From contig NZ_WKJH01000002.1 of the NCBI RefSeq assembly GCF_009674825.1, positions 372,001 to 436,000 of the forward strand: 64,000 bases of DNA. The letters are read 5' to 3'. A program made the position numbers and the translations under genes. Numbering within the stretch: position 1 is the first letter of the stretch; each line of letters begins with the position of its first letter. The stretch comes from Maribacter luteus (GTDB lineage: Bacteria; Bacteroidota; Bacteroidia; Flavobacteriales; Flavobacteriaceae). A model generated the notes under the pieces. The model searched no databases. It was not told the DNA's origin and saw only the letters and a list, made by a program, of their open reading frames with translations. This document shows positions 25,437 to 34,507 of the stretch, piece by piece.

Positions 25437-27395
25437 TTATTCGCCTAAAGACCAAGAAAGGTCAATATTTGAATTAGCAGGTGACACCCGAACATAACCC
25501 TGCATTTCTTGGTGTAAAGCTGAACAGAAATCTGTACAATAAAATGGCCATACCCCTACTTCCTTAGGTTCCCAAACCAATGATTTCGTTTGTCCTGGCA
25601 TAATCAAAAGCTCTGAATTGTTAGCTCCGATCATTGCAAAACCATGTGGCACATCAAAATCCTGTTCGTGATTGGTGATATGGAAATATACTTTATCGCC
25701 AACTTTGATACCCTCAATATTGTCCGGGGTAAAGTGACTACGAATCATTGCCATATAAACATGAACTTCATTTCCTTTACGTTCAACCCTTGCGTCATTA
25801 ACACCTAATGTGGCCATAGGGTGTTTGTTTTCTGCAAGCTTATATATTTTTTGGGATTTAGGTGCTAGGATCTCCGCTGGTATACCGGCCGCATAATGGG
25901 GCTCACCATGCGTTGGAAAATCATAAATGAGCTCCATCTTATCGCCAGTAATATCATATAACTGTGCAGAATGCTCCAATTCAGGACCTGTCGGAAGATA
26001 TCTATCTTTAGTGATCTTGTTCATGGCAACAACATACTTACCAAAAGGCTTTGCAGAGTTACCTCCAGGGATCATCAAGTGACCTACCGAGTAATACGTA
26101 GGTTTCCTGTCGATTACTTCCCAAGTCCCCAATTTCCATTTAACAACTTCTGAAGAAATAAAGAATGTTGTGTAAGCATTTCCTTTACCATCAAATTCGG
26201 TATGCAAGGGGCCTAAACCTCCGCTTTTTACCGTTCCAGCAAGAACATCATCAAATTTAAGGATAGGAATTCCGTAAGCTTCACCATCAAACTTCTTACC
26301 GTCAATAGCGGCCAACATCTTATCAAAAGAATGAACGGTTAGATCAGCTGATAGTTTTCCGTTACCTATAATATAATTCCCGGTAGGATCAACATCACAA
26401 CCGTGTGGTGATTTTGGGGTCGGTAAGAAATAAACCGCACCAGGAACTTTGGTGGGGTCAACTGTCAATACCTCTTTCTCCATGGTAGAAGTTGCTGTGT
26501 GGGTCTCATCACTATATACGTTATGTGCATAATTGGCCGGCATTTTTGTGCCACCACCATTGTTCACATACTCTTCGATTTTCTTCCAGTTAATAGCCGC
26601 GATAAAATCTTTATCGTTTTGAGATGCATTTACCTCTAACAATGAATTCGCTTCTTCTGTATTATACGTAGTGAAGAAGAACCAACCGTGGGATTTTCCA
26701 CGACCCGGATGTGAAAGATCATAATTGAAGCCAGGCATCATTATTTGGAACTTAAGATCCAATCTACCATCTTCAGGATCCACACTTACAAAGGAAAGTG
26801 CCCCTTTAAAATTGCCTTTATATTCATTGATAGGCATATCCCTTTGAGGTACCGGCACGGAAAAACGGGTACCTGCAACAACATACTCTGTGTTTTCAGT
26901 TATGAAAGAAGAACTATGGTTACCGGCACTGTTGGGCAATTCTATTATTTCCTCAGTTTCAAAAGTAGAAAGGCTTATCCTTGCGATACGTGGAGTGTTG
27001 TTTCCGTTGATGAAAATCCATCGTCCGTCCAATTCACCATTGGTCTGTGAAATATCTGGGTGGTGGGAATCATCCCATGGAACAAAACCAAAAGAGGTGT
27101 TCAACATAGGTTTGGTCTCTTCGGAATAGCCATACCCGGAAGTAGGGAATTGCGAAAAAACAGGAATTTCTTTGAACATTCTACCTGACGGCAGTCCGTA
27201 AACCGTAAGGTTTCCGCTATAACCCCCAGACATAAATGCATAAAACTCATCTTGCTCTCCTGGTGCAACGTACACCTTTTCGGCGTTGTTGGATGCAAGT
27301 GCCCCATTGGAAGATTTCTTGCCCGAATCGTTGCAACTGGTGAAAACCATTACAAGACCTAAAAGGGCAAGTATTGAATAATTGATTTTTTTCAT
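25437..27395 (-). CDS. nosZ: nitrous oxide reductase NosZ, clade II, lipoprotein form
   Basis: The 652-residue enzyme reduces N2O to N2 in the periplasm. The seven-bladed propeller carries the CuZ His ligands, including DDSHHPD, SPHGCD, GPLHTEFD and HGEPHY. The C-terminal cupredoxin carries the CuA ligands Cys620, Cys624, His628 and Met631 in YCTDFCSALHQEM. There is no Tat motif: a Sec signal ends in VFTSC with Cys21, so it is clade II and probably lipid-anchored. It follows a cytochrome c and a fasciclin lipoprotein and precedes the maturation genes. Confidence 0.97.
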   Translation of the reverse strand: MKKINYSILALLGLVMVFTSCNDSGKKSSNGALASNNAEKVYVAPGEQDEFYAFMSGGYSGNLTVYGLPSGRMFKEIPVFSQFPTSGYGYSEETKPMLNTSFGFVPWDDSHHPDISQTNGELDGRWIFINGNNTPRIARISLSTFETEEIIELPNSAGNHSSSFITENTEYVVAGTRFSVPVPQRDMPINEYKGNFKGALSFVSVDPEDGRLDLKFQIMMPGFNYDLSHPGRGKSHGWFFFTTYNTEEANSLLEVNASQNDKDFIAAINWKKIEEYVNNGGGTKMPANYAHNVYSDETHTATSTMEKEVLTVDPTKVPGAVYFLPTPKSPHGCDVDPTGNYIIGNGKLSADLTVHSFDKMLAAIDGKKFDGEAYGIPILKFDDVLAGTVKSGGLGPLHTEFDGKGNAYTTFFISSEVVKWKLGTWEVIDRKPTYYSVGHLMIPGGNSAKPFGKYVVAMNKITKDRYLPTGPELEHSAQLYDITGDKMELIYDFPTHGEPHYAAGIPAEILAPKSQKIYKLAENKHPMATLGVNDARVERKGNEVHVYMAMIRSHFTPDNIEGIKVGDKVYFHITNHEQDFDVPHGFAMIGANNSELLIMPGQTKSLVWEPKEVGVWPFYCTDFCSALHQEMQGYVRVSPANSNIDLSWSLGE

Positions 27396-27425
27396 TGTGA
27401 TTGTTTTTATGTTTAATTGAGTTGT

Positions 27426-28007
27426 TTATTCTTCTGTCGGAGGTATTATGACCTTATCGACGACATGTACGATACCATTCCCAGCTTTTACACTAGCTAT
27501 GATTTTAGCTCCACCAACATACACATCCTCGCCTTTTACTTCTACTGTGGTATTCTGGTCATTTGCTTGCCCCAGTTTTTTGAATTTCTTTAAAAAATCC
27601 TTGGAATAATTTCCGGCAGTAACATGATGCTTTAGAATATTCGCCAAAGCATCCTTGTTTTCAGGTTTCAGTAAATTCCCTACCGTACCTTCTGGCAGGG
27701 CTTCAAAAGCTTCATTAGTTGGAGCAAAAACCATTAAAGGCCCAGCATTTACGAGTGCATTCTCAAGTCCCGCAGCTTGCACAGCCGCTACCAAAGTGGT
27801 GTGATCGGGCGAACCGATGGCTATCTGCAGTACATTTGGAGTAGAGCCATCGTCCTCAATAAAGGCTTGGCCCTGTTTCTCTACTACTTCAGTTGCTGTT
27901 GAAGAAGTAGTATCGGTTTCTGTTTTTGCTTCATTTTTGCAACCTACAAATAATAGTAGCATTGAAAATGAACTAAACAATAGTTTAAATTTGGTTGTTG
28001 TTTTCAT
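27426..28007 (-). CDS. fasciclin (FAS1) domain lipoprotein
   Basis: The 193-residue protein has a lipobox at about Cys23 (LLFVGC), an acidic Thr-rich linker and one FAS1 domain with the two conserved boxes (VFAPTNEAFEALP and NGIVHVVDKVI). FAS1 domains mediate protein contact. It sits between the cytochrome c and nosZ, as in other Bacteroidota nos loci, so it may dock the electron donor or copper chaperone onto NosZ (inference). Confidence 0.88.
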   Translation of the reverse strand: MKTTTKFKLLFSSFSMLLLFVGCKNEAKTETDTTSSTATEVVEKQGQAFIEDDGSTPNVLQIAIGSPDHTTLVAAVQAAGLENALVNAGPLMVFAPTNEAFEALPEGTVGNLLKPENKDALANILKHHVTAGNYSKDFLKKFKKLGQANDQNTTVEVKGEDVYVGGAKIIASVKAGNGIVHVVDKVIIPPTEE

Positions 28008-28018
28008 ATGATTGTTGG

Positions 28019-28525
28019 TTAAAGTGACCTAAAGTATTCAAGAATGGCTCTCGCCTGCTCTTCTGTCAATCCTTGATTGGCCATTGGAGACCCATTGAAT
28101 TCTGCTAAAAGATCTTTGGCCAACGGATCTTTTGTAACCATTTCCTGAGGATTAAGAATCATGTTCATTACCCATTCCGGTGTTCTTCTTTCCAAAACGC
28201 CATTAGGTGCGGGACCTATGAACTTTTTCCCAATTCGGTGACAAGCCAAGCACATTTGGTCATAAACCTCTTTACCTTCTGCAGCCATTGCCTCATCAAC
28301 GGTTTCATTCAATGTTACCGATTTAATTGGCCCTACACCCTTGTTAACCAAATCAATACGCTCCGAAGCTTTTGCTTCAGTAGCGACCGGAACTTCTGCA
28401 ACCTTCTCTGTGGTCGCCTTTTTTTGCTTTACACTAAACCCTTCTTTTTTCTTTTCTTCTTTACCCCCACAACTTAGCATTAGTAATGAAAAAAGAATCG
28501 CTGTACTCTTTAATACTATTTTCAT
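28019..28525 (-). CDS. cytochrome c lipoprotein, likely NosZ electron donor
   Basis: The start at 28525 (MKIVLKSTAILF) gives about 168 residues with a lipobox (LLMLSC), a Lys/Glu-rich linker and one class I cytochrome c domain: CLACHRIGKKFIGPAPNGV with a late Met in GSPMANQG. It heads the nos operon behind an FNR-type site and would pass electrons to CuA of NosZ. Confidence 0.9.
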   Translation of the reverse strand: MKIVLKSTAILFSLLMLSCGGKEEKKKEGFSVKQKKATTEKVAEVPVATEAKASERIDLVNKGVGPIKSVTLNETVDEAMAAEGKEVYDQMCLACHRIGKKFIGPAPNGVLERRTPEWVMNMILNPQEMVTKDPLAKDLLAEFNGSPMANQGLTEEQARAILEYFRSL

Positions 28526-28551
28526 GTTAAACATTTTATTAAATTAGACCG

Positions 28552-28625
28552 TAAAACTAAAGTGCTTAAATCAATATTAAAATGATAAAAGTCATATTTC
28601 GGATAATAATATCTTTTAATCTTTG
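28552..28625. promoter_or_regulatory. divergent nos / rrf2 promoter with one FNR-type site
   Basis: The palindrome TGATAAAAGTCA lies at 28583-28594. Leftwards, a -7-like box TAGTTTTA (28552-28559) is centred 33 bp away; rightwards AATCTTTG (28618-28625) is also centred 33 bp away. One site is thus placed at about -41.5 for both the nos operon and the Rrf2 gene. Confidence 0.78.
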
Positions 28626-28648
28626 TTAAAACAAATTCCAGTAAATAT

Positions 28649-29080
28649 ATGTTTTCAAATTCTTCTAAGTACGCCCTGAAGGCGGTACTCTATTTGGCTG
28701 TAAACGCCAGTGAATCGAATAAAATCATGGCTAAGAACCTCAGTGAACCCATTAACGTTCCTCAAGCCTATATCTCCAAATTATTACAAGACCTTACAAA
28801 ACATGGCGTTGTATCTTCAACTCGAGGCCCTAATGGAGGTTTTTACCTTAATGAAAAAAATATGGCAACCCCTTTGATCAATGTTATTACTATAATTGAT
28901 GGTGACAGCAACTTAAACGCCTGCTTATTAAGTATAAATCGTTGCAATAGTGATCACCCATGCCCTTTACATGATTTCGCAGCATCTTATAGAGAAAACC
29001 TTCTTGATAACCTTGAACATAAAACCATAGAAGACATGGTAAAGGATATAAAGAATGAGAAATCCTTTCTGCCATTCTAA
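28649..29080 (+). CDS. Rrf2-family Fe-S regulator divergent from nos
   Basis: The 143-residue protein has an Rrf2 winged helix (SSKYALKAVLYLAV...), the wing RGPNGGFYL, and three Cys in C-x6-C-x5-C spacing (NACLLSINRCNSDHPC), the same spacing as the Rrf2 protein at 12791. It is divergent from the nos operon and shares its upstream site. It may tune nos expression to NO or Fe-S status. Its own operator was not identified; the AGGACA repeat of the other Rrf2 gene is absent here. Confidence 0.88.
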   Translation: MFSNSSKYALKAVLYLAVNASESNKIMAKNLSEPINVPQAYISKLLQDLTKHGVVSSTRGPNGGFYLNEKNMATPLINVITIIDGDSNLNACLLSINRCNSDHPCPLHDFAASYRENLLDNLEHKTIEDMVKDIKNEKSFLPF

Positions 29081-29255
29081 TATATGCCATTAACACACGC
29101 CCATTTTTTATCCAATTATTATATTCTCTTTCAACACCCTGATAGTCAAAACAACTTATATTGAATTATTTATAAAATAGAGGTCAAGAAAAATACCACG
29201 GCCATAATAACAGCCTAAAGGTTAATTCTTATAACCGGTTAAATCAAAGACCAAA

Positions 29256-29285
29256 AAAAGCCGATGCTGTAAAACATCGGCTTTT
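29256..29285. terminator. bidirectional terminator
   Basis: AAAAGCCGATG and CATCGGCTTTT are exact arms around an 8-base loop. It lies between the convergent Rrf2 gene and the TonB-like lipoprotein gene and can serve both. Confidence 0.8.
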
Positions 29286-29328
29286 CCATATTTTCAATAT
29301 TTTCCTTAATCAGGTGCTCCAGATTAAA

Positions 29329-29667
29329 TCATTCTTTATCCGCACTGATTAAAACAGGGATGCGATACACCTTTCCAGGTTTAAAAGTCCCTAAATTGAC
29401 CATATTGTCTTCGATATTTTCCTTTAAGTAACTTTCAAGTTTTTTATCCGTTGTATTAACTGAGAGAATTTGAATCTCTCCAAAACTATCGATAGCCAAT
29501 CGCAATTCAGCTACAGAACCTTTGATATCATCCGGAATCGGATTGTTCATTAAAATTTTAGAAATCTGCGTAGTTAATTTTTTAGTGGAAATAGGTTTGT
29601 TATTTGCATAAATACAACCTGAGCCCAAAAATAATATCGCCACAAGAAGTAAACCAATTTTTTTCAT
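29329..29667 (-). CDS. small secreted protein with TonB C-terminal-like region
   Basis: The 112-residue protein has a signal peptide (MKKIGLLLVAILFLGSGC, possibly a lipobox at Cys18). The rest (ELRLAIDSFGEIQILSVNTTDKKLESYLKENI...) resembles the mature fold of small TonB C-terminal-like proteins common in flavobacteria, without a TonB membrane anchor. A -7 box lies at 29712-29719. Function unknown. Confidence 0.65.
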   Translation of the reverse strand: MKKIGLLLVAILFLGSGCIYANNKPISTKKLTTQISKILMNNPIPDDIKGSVAELRLAIDSFGEIQILSVNTTDKKLESYLKENIEDNMVNLGTFKPGKVYRIPVLISADKE

Positions 29668-29991
29668 AACCGTAATTTTATAATTAAAGACATGTATTTT
29701 TATTAATATAACAAATATAAGCTATTATATTGTGAACTTGCTATTTTTTAACCTGATTTAACGTCAAATATCATGGATATCACATTTTTTTGTATCAAAT
29801 TGTTCAAAAAGTTACAAACATCACAAATTGGAACGCTCATAAGCGCTGATATCTCCTAAATAGAGCCTCTTTCTTGCGTACGGTATTACGAAATAAAATG
29901 AGGGAAAGAAATACGGCTTAAAAATAAAAGTGTTTAAAACCGTGTATGATTAAGAAAATAAGCTAGGATATCATCATGGAAGTAGAAAATT
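29668..29991. other. AT-rich intergenic region
   Basis: It holds a perfect leftward -7 box (TATATTTG, complement of 29712-29719) for the gene at 29329. No open frame, FNR-type site or strong hairpin was seen in the rest. Confidence 0.5.
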
Positions 29992-30453
29992 TTAGGAATC
30001 GAATTGAATGTGTCTAATGAGCTTTTCTTCCACTGAAATAAAAGATTCCACACCTTTTATCCCATTTATGGCCAATACTTGATTTTGATATACCTCCCTA
30101 TAATGCATACTATCCCGTGTATGCATCTTAATAAAGATATCGAATTTACCGGTGGTATGATGAATCTTCACAACTTCATTGATTTTTACCAGATCATCCA
30201 TTACTTGTTTATAAAGGGAACTTTTACTTAAATAGATTCCTAGAAACACCGTTAACTTCCACCCAATTTTTGAATAATCCAAATTTAAGCTGGCCCCGGT
30301 GATCAATCCCATCTCTTTCATTTTTCTTACACGGGCATGAATAGTACCAGGGGATACGATAAGCTTTTTGGCTACCTCGGTATAGGGCATTTGCGCTTCG
30401 TCACTTAAAATGGAAATGATTTTAAAATCGATTTGATCTAATTTATTCTTCAT
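29992..30453 (-). CDS. Lrp/AsnC-family regulator
   Basis: The 153-residue protein has an N-terminal helix-turn-helix (DFKIISILSDEAQMPYTEVAKKL...PGTIHARVRKM) and a C-terminal RAM effector domain. It is divergent from a TonB receptor operon that includes an aminotransferase and permease, a setting that suggests control by an amino acid. Confidence 0.92.
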   Translation of the reverse strand: MKNKLDQIDFKIISILSDEAQMPYTEVAKKLIVSPGTIHARVRKMKEMGLITGASLNLDYSKIGWKLTVFLGIYLSKSSLYKQVMDDLVKINEVVKIHHTTGKFDIFIKMHTRDSMHYREVYQNQVLAINGIKGVESFISVEEKLIRHIQFDS

Positions 30454-30998
30454 ATTCTATACTTTATCTCTTCTGATGAAATGACCCTAACAATGTTAAT
30501 CAAGACCTTTAAATATCTACACATTATACACCATTAACTCTGTTTTAGTAAATATAATTTAGTCTTTTTTAATTATTGGTGTTTTTTTATTAATATAATT
30601 CGCCTTATGATGCATATAATTCATTTTGACAAAGGGAGGATTATAGTTATGATAAAAATGCCCGAAAAACGATAAATATCAATAAAGCAGGTTTTTAAGA
30701 TATACCGATTTACATTATGCATTATTCTTAGTGTTTTTTTATTTTACTACATTTTATTCAGCCTTTTAGTCATATAGGCTCATTATTTATATCTTTTTCG
30801 CCATTTCCTTATTTTTATTTCAAACAAACTCTAACTAATATTGCTTCTGTTACAATTGGTTGATTATCGACCATTGAAAGCAACAGAAAAAGTGTCCGGA
30901 ACTTTTCTTTACCATATGTTATAGATGCATTAGCCCATACCTAGTGCCTTTTAACCGTGTGGTTATAATGAGCATTTAACTACTAACACTCAAGACTT
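30454..30998. other. 545-bp AT-rich regulatory gap
   Basis: No gene is supported. The region separates the Lrp gene from the TonB receptor and probably carries both promoters. It is very A/T rich, which makes -7 boxes hard to pick. No FNR-type site was found. Confidence 0.45.
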
Positions 30999-33953
30999 AT
31001 GAAGAAAATTCTTTTACTAACACTCCTACTGATAAATTCAGTTTTTCTGGTAAATGCACAAGACATTTCCGTTTCAGGAACAACATCCGATAGTTCAGGC
31101 CCCCTTCCTGGTGTAAATATAAGAGTCAAGGGATCAACAATTGGTGTAATCTCCGATTTTGACGGAAACTATACCATACCGAACGCCCCGAGTACAGGCA
31201 CTTTAGTGTTTTCTTACATAGGTTATGCTACCGAAGAGGTAGCCATAGATGGGCAATCTACCATTAATTTAACACTTAAAGAATCTGCCGAACAATTGAC
31301 CGAGGCCATAGTTATCGGTTCCAGAGGGCAGCCAAGAACAAAACTTAAGACCGCGGTGCCTATAGATGTGATTTCCATTAGTGAAAACGCTGTAAATATG
31401 CCCGAAGTGGATCTTTCCCAAATGCTAACGAAAACAGCGCCTTCATTCACGGCCTATCAATCACAAGGTGGGGATTTGGCCTCCCAGGTTATAGCACCTT
31501 CTTTAAGGGGACTTGCACCAAATCAAATGCTAGTACTGATCAATGGGAAAAGAAGACACACTTCGGCACTTTTGGCAGGTACACAAACAGGTACCGATGC
31601 CAACTCTGTAGATATGAGTTTTATCCCTTCAGGTTCTATTGAACGTGTTGAGATCTTAAGGGATGGGGCCTCCGCTCAATATGGCTCCGATGCCATTGCA
31701 GGGGTTATTAACATTATCCTTAAGAAAGGAACCGACAAATTTACCGGAACCTTAACCGCTGGCGGGTACACCAACCAATCTCCAGATTTTAGCTATTCCG
31801 ATCTTTCAGACGAAGAAATTGGCCTTATTGAAGCCGGTACGGGTGATCCAGACGGACTTAATTACCAATTCGATGGCAATTACGGATTTTCCTTTGACAA
31901 TGGAGGGTACTTGAATATTACCGGAATGTTTAAACAAGCGGACAGAACCATTAGGGCCAGTGTACTCCCAGAAGACAGGTTTACACTATATAGCGATGAT
32001 TATTTGAATAACCAAACCACCTCTACCGATGGTAATGTAATCATAACTAACCCAGAATTGGTAAGTGCACTTGCCGCTGGTAACACCGCTTTGGCCGATG
32101 AGCTCAGAACCGTGTCTGGTTTAATGGATGCCAGGGGACTGGAGCAATATGATGTTGCAACCTATGCCGGTAACCCATTGATCAACCAAGGCGGACTAGG
32201 ATTCAATCTTGAAATCCCGGTAAACGATGATGTAAATTTCTATTCTTATGGTGATTTAGGTTTTAAATATACCGAAGGTTTCAGTTGCTACTACAGAAGG
32301 GCAAACCAATCAGATAGAACAAGTTATTACTTGTACCCAAATGGTTTCAGACCTCAAATGTACACCAACCAGACCAACTTAGGCCTAACCGCAGGGGTTT
32401 CAGGTAAAATAGGTGATTACGATTTTGATTTTAGTAACACATTCGGAAAGAACACTATGAACATAGGAATGTTCAACACTTGGAATGCAAGTCTCGGGGA
32501 TAGTTCACCTACTGATATGAACGTAGGTAAACACAGCTTCTTACAGAATACGGGCAATTTTGATGTTTCAAAGTTTTATGATGATGTTTTAGAAGGACTA
32601 AACGTTGCCGGAGGAATAGAATTCAGGGTTGAAAACTATGCCATCGAAGCCGGACAGGTTGAAAGTTACACCTCAGGAGATGCAGGTTTTACCACTGCAA
32701 CTGAAGATAACCAAGCATTAATCGGTCCTGATGGTTTTCCTTTGGAAGATCTTGGAGGAAACCAGATTGTTGATGTAAACGGTGACCCGATAGAGTTGGA
32801 GTACGCCGGTATAAGCCAATACCAAGTAAAAGGATATTCTCCGGGATGCCAGTGTTTCAATGGTTTTTCACCAATAAATGAAAGTGACACATGGCGTTCG
32901 GTCATTGCTGGTTATTTAGATGTAGAACTTGATGTTACCGAAGATTTCTTCGTAGGTGGCGCGTTGCGTATAGAAAACTACTCTGATTTTGGAAATGTAA
33001 TGACAGGAAAAATAGCTACAAGATATTCAATCGGAGATAACTTTTCTATAAGAGGTTCTTATAGCTCTGGTTATAGGGCCCCTTCTTTACAAGAGCTTAA
33101 CTACTCTCAAGGTTATACCTATTTTATTGATGAGATCCCCTACGATGCCGTTCTTTATCGTAATGGTAGTGCTGCCGCCAAAGCGATAGGATTGGACATA
33201 TTGGATCAAGAAACCTCAGGAAACCTCAGTGTTGGTTTTACGGCAAAGATTACCAATAACTTCAACTTGACAGTCGATGCTTATTCAATCAAGATAAAGG
33301 ATAGGATTTTCACAACCTCCCAATTCACTTCAAGCGATGCCCCTGTTTTAGAACCGATTATCGGCGCTGGGCAAGCCAGTTTCAGAATCAATGGAGGAGA
33401 CATTAGCACCAAAGGTGTTGAAATAGTGGCAAACTACGATACCAAAATAGGGACCGGTAAATTGGATTTTACTTTATCAGCAACATTAAGGGAGAATAAG
33501 TTTGACCAAGCCGTTGTTCCTGAATTGAATACCGTATTGACAGAAGAAGAACTTATTGACAAGTATATTACCAGAGGTTCCATTGGCCAATTCGAAAAAG
33601 GAACGCCAAGTTCCAAATACTTGGGAACCTTGACTTACAAAATAGGAAAATGGTCTACCATGCTTACAGGTGTTCGTTGGGGAGGTGTTACCGCCCTGGA
33701 TTCCTACGAAGGTACTTTGTCAGATGGCAGCTATGGTTATGCCGATCAATTTTATACACCTGAGTTCACAGTTGACCTTGGTGTCACCTATGCGTTTTCG
33801 GACAAACTTAGTTTAACCGTTGGTGGAAATAACATCTTCAACCAATATCCAGAAATTCAAAGGAATGAAAATAGAGGGTTTTATCTATACTCCAACTATC
33901 AGCAAGGATCTAACGGAGCCTACTACTTTGGAAGGTTAACTTTTAGCCTATAA
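30999..33953 (+). CDS. TonB-dependent receptor with CarboxypepD_reg-like N-terminal domain
   Basis: The 984-residue protein has a signal peptide (cleaved near residue 20), a CarboxypepD_reg-like domain (GVNIRVKGSTIGVISDFDGNY), a plug (MLTKTAPSFTAYQSQ, LRGLAPNQMLVLINGKRRH, RDGASAQYGSDAIAGVINI) and a long barrel ending in a terminal Phe-Ser-Leu strand. A Cys-rich surface loop (GCQCF) is unusual. No SusD partner follows, so it is not a classic glycan SusCD pair. Neighbours suggest uptake of an amino acid or peptide-like compound (inference). Confidence 0.93.
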   Translation: MKKILLLTLLLINSVFLVNAQDISVSGTTSDSSGPLPGVNIRVKGSTIGVISDFDGNYTIPNAPSTGTLVFSYIGYATEEVAIDGQSTINLTLKESAEQLTEAIVIGSRGQPRTKLKTAVPIDVISISENAVNMPEVDLSQMLTKTAPSFTAYQSQGGDLASQVIAPSLRGLAPNQMLVLINGKRRHTSALLAGTQTGTDANSVDMSFIPSGSIERVEILRDGASAQYGSDAIAGVINIILKKGTDKFTGTLTAGGYTNQSPDFSYSDLSDEEIGLIEAGTGDPDGLNYQFDGNYGFSFDNGGYLNITGMFKQADRTIRASVLPEDRFTLYSDDYLNNQTTSTDGNVIITNPELVSALAAGNTALADELRTVSGLMDARGLEQYDVATYAGNPLINQGGLGFNLEIPVNDDVNFYSYGDLGFKYTEGFSCYYRRANQSDRTSYYLYPNGFRPQMYTNQTNLGLTAGVSGKIGDYDFDFSNTFGKNTMNIGMFNTWNASLGDSSPTDMNVGKHSFLQNTGNFDVSKFYDDVLEGLNVAGGIEFRVENYAIEAGQVESYTSGDAGFTTATEDNQALIGPDGFPLEDLGGNQIVDVNGDPIELEYAGISQYQVKGYSPGCQCFNGFSPINESDTWRSVIAGYLDVELDVTEDFFVGGALRIENYSDFGNVMTGKIATRYSIGDNFSIRGSYSSGYRAPSLQELNYSQGYTYFIDEIPYDAVLYRNGSAAAKAIGLDILDQETSGNLSVGFTAKITNNFNLTVDAYSIKIKDRIFTTSQFTSSDAPVLEPIIGAGQASFRINGGDISTKGVEIVANYDTKIGTGKLDFTLSATLRENKFDQAVVPELNTVLTEEELIDKYITRGSIGQFEKGTPSSKYLGTLTYKIGKWSTMLTGVRWGGVTALDSYEGTLSDGSYGYADQFYTPEFTVDLGVTYAFSDKLSLTVGGNNIFNQYPEIQRNENRGFYLYSNYQQGSNGAYYFGRLTFSL

Positions 33954-33987
33954 GATTTGTCAATAAATGAATTTAAATATCACAACT

Positions 33988-34479
33988 ATGAAAATATCCT
34001 TAAGAAATATATTTATAATACTCCTTGGTGTTGGTCTTTTTTCTTGCGAACAAGACCGTTTGGAGCCCGAATTGGAAGCTGCTGAAGGTGGCGGAACTTT
34101 AACGAGCTACATGGCCTACACCATTAGCTCGGTCGATGTCGATTCCGATGTTTACGGGCGAGTGGTTTTCTGGAACGAACCAACCCTTTCACAAACCTTT
34201 ATCCAGGTTTCCCTATACAATACACCTGATTCGGAAATGCTTCCCGTCAGTATACTCAATGGTGCAATCGGTGATGAATCTTCAGTATCATTCTCTACTT
34301 ATGATGTAGATGGAAGTACGGGTGAACTTGGTGAAAGTAAATTCTATGTGGTCACCGATGATTCTTTTTATGATTCCCTAATGACGTTGGATGCCCATAT
34401 CAATATATATGACAGCACAGGTACGATTTTAGCAGCGGGCGACATTGGCAGCAATGCAGACCCCGTGGAATCGAATTAA
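33988..34479 (+). CDS. hypothetical lipoprotein, 163 aa
   Basis: The start at 33988 gives a proper lipoprotein signal (MKISLRNIFIILLGVGLFSC); an earlier in-frame ATG is at 33967. The mature part is acidic, with beta-rich segments and no family I can name. It lies between the receptor and a Tat-exported aminotransferase and may be a surface partner of the receptor. Confidence 0.75.
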   Translation: MKISLRNIFIILLGVGLFSCEQDRLEPELEAAEGGGTLTSYMAYTISSVDVDSDVYGRVVFWNEPTLSQTFIQVSLYNTPDSEMLPVSILNGAIGDESSVSFSTYDVDGSTGELGESKFYVVTDDSFYDSLMTLDAHINIYDSTGTILAAGDIGSNADPVESN

Positions 34480-34507
34480 CAGAATAATAAATTAAAACAC
34501 ACATATT

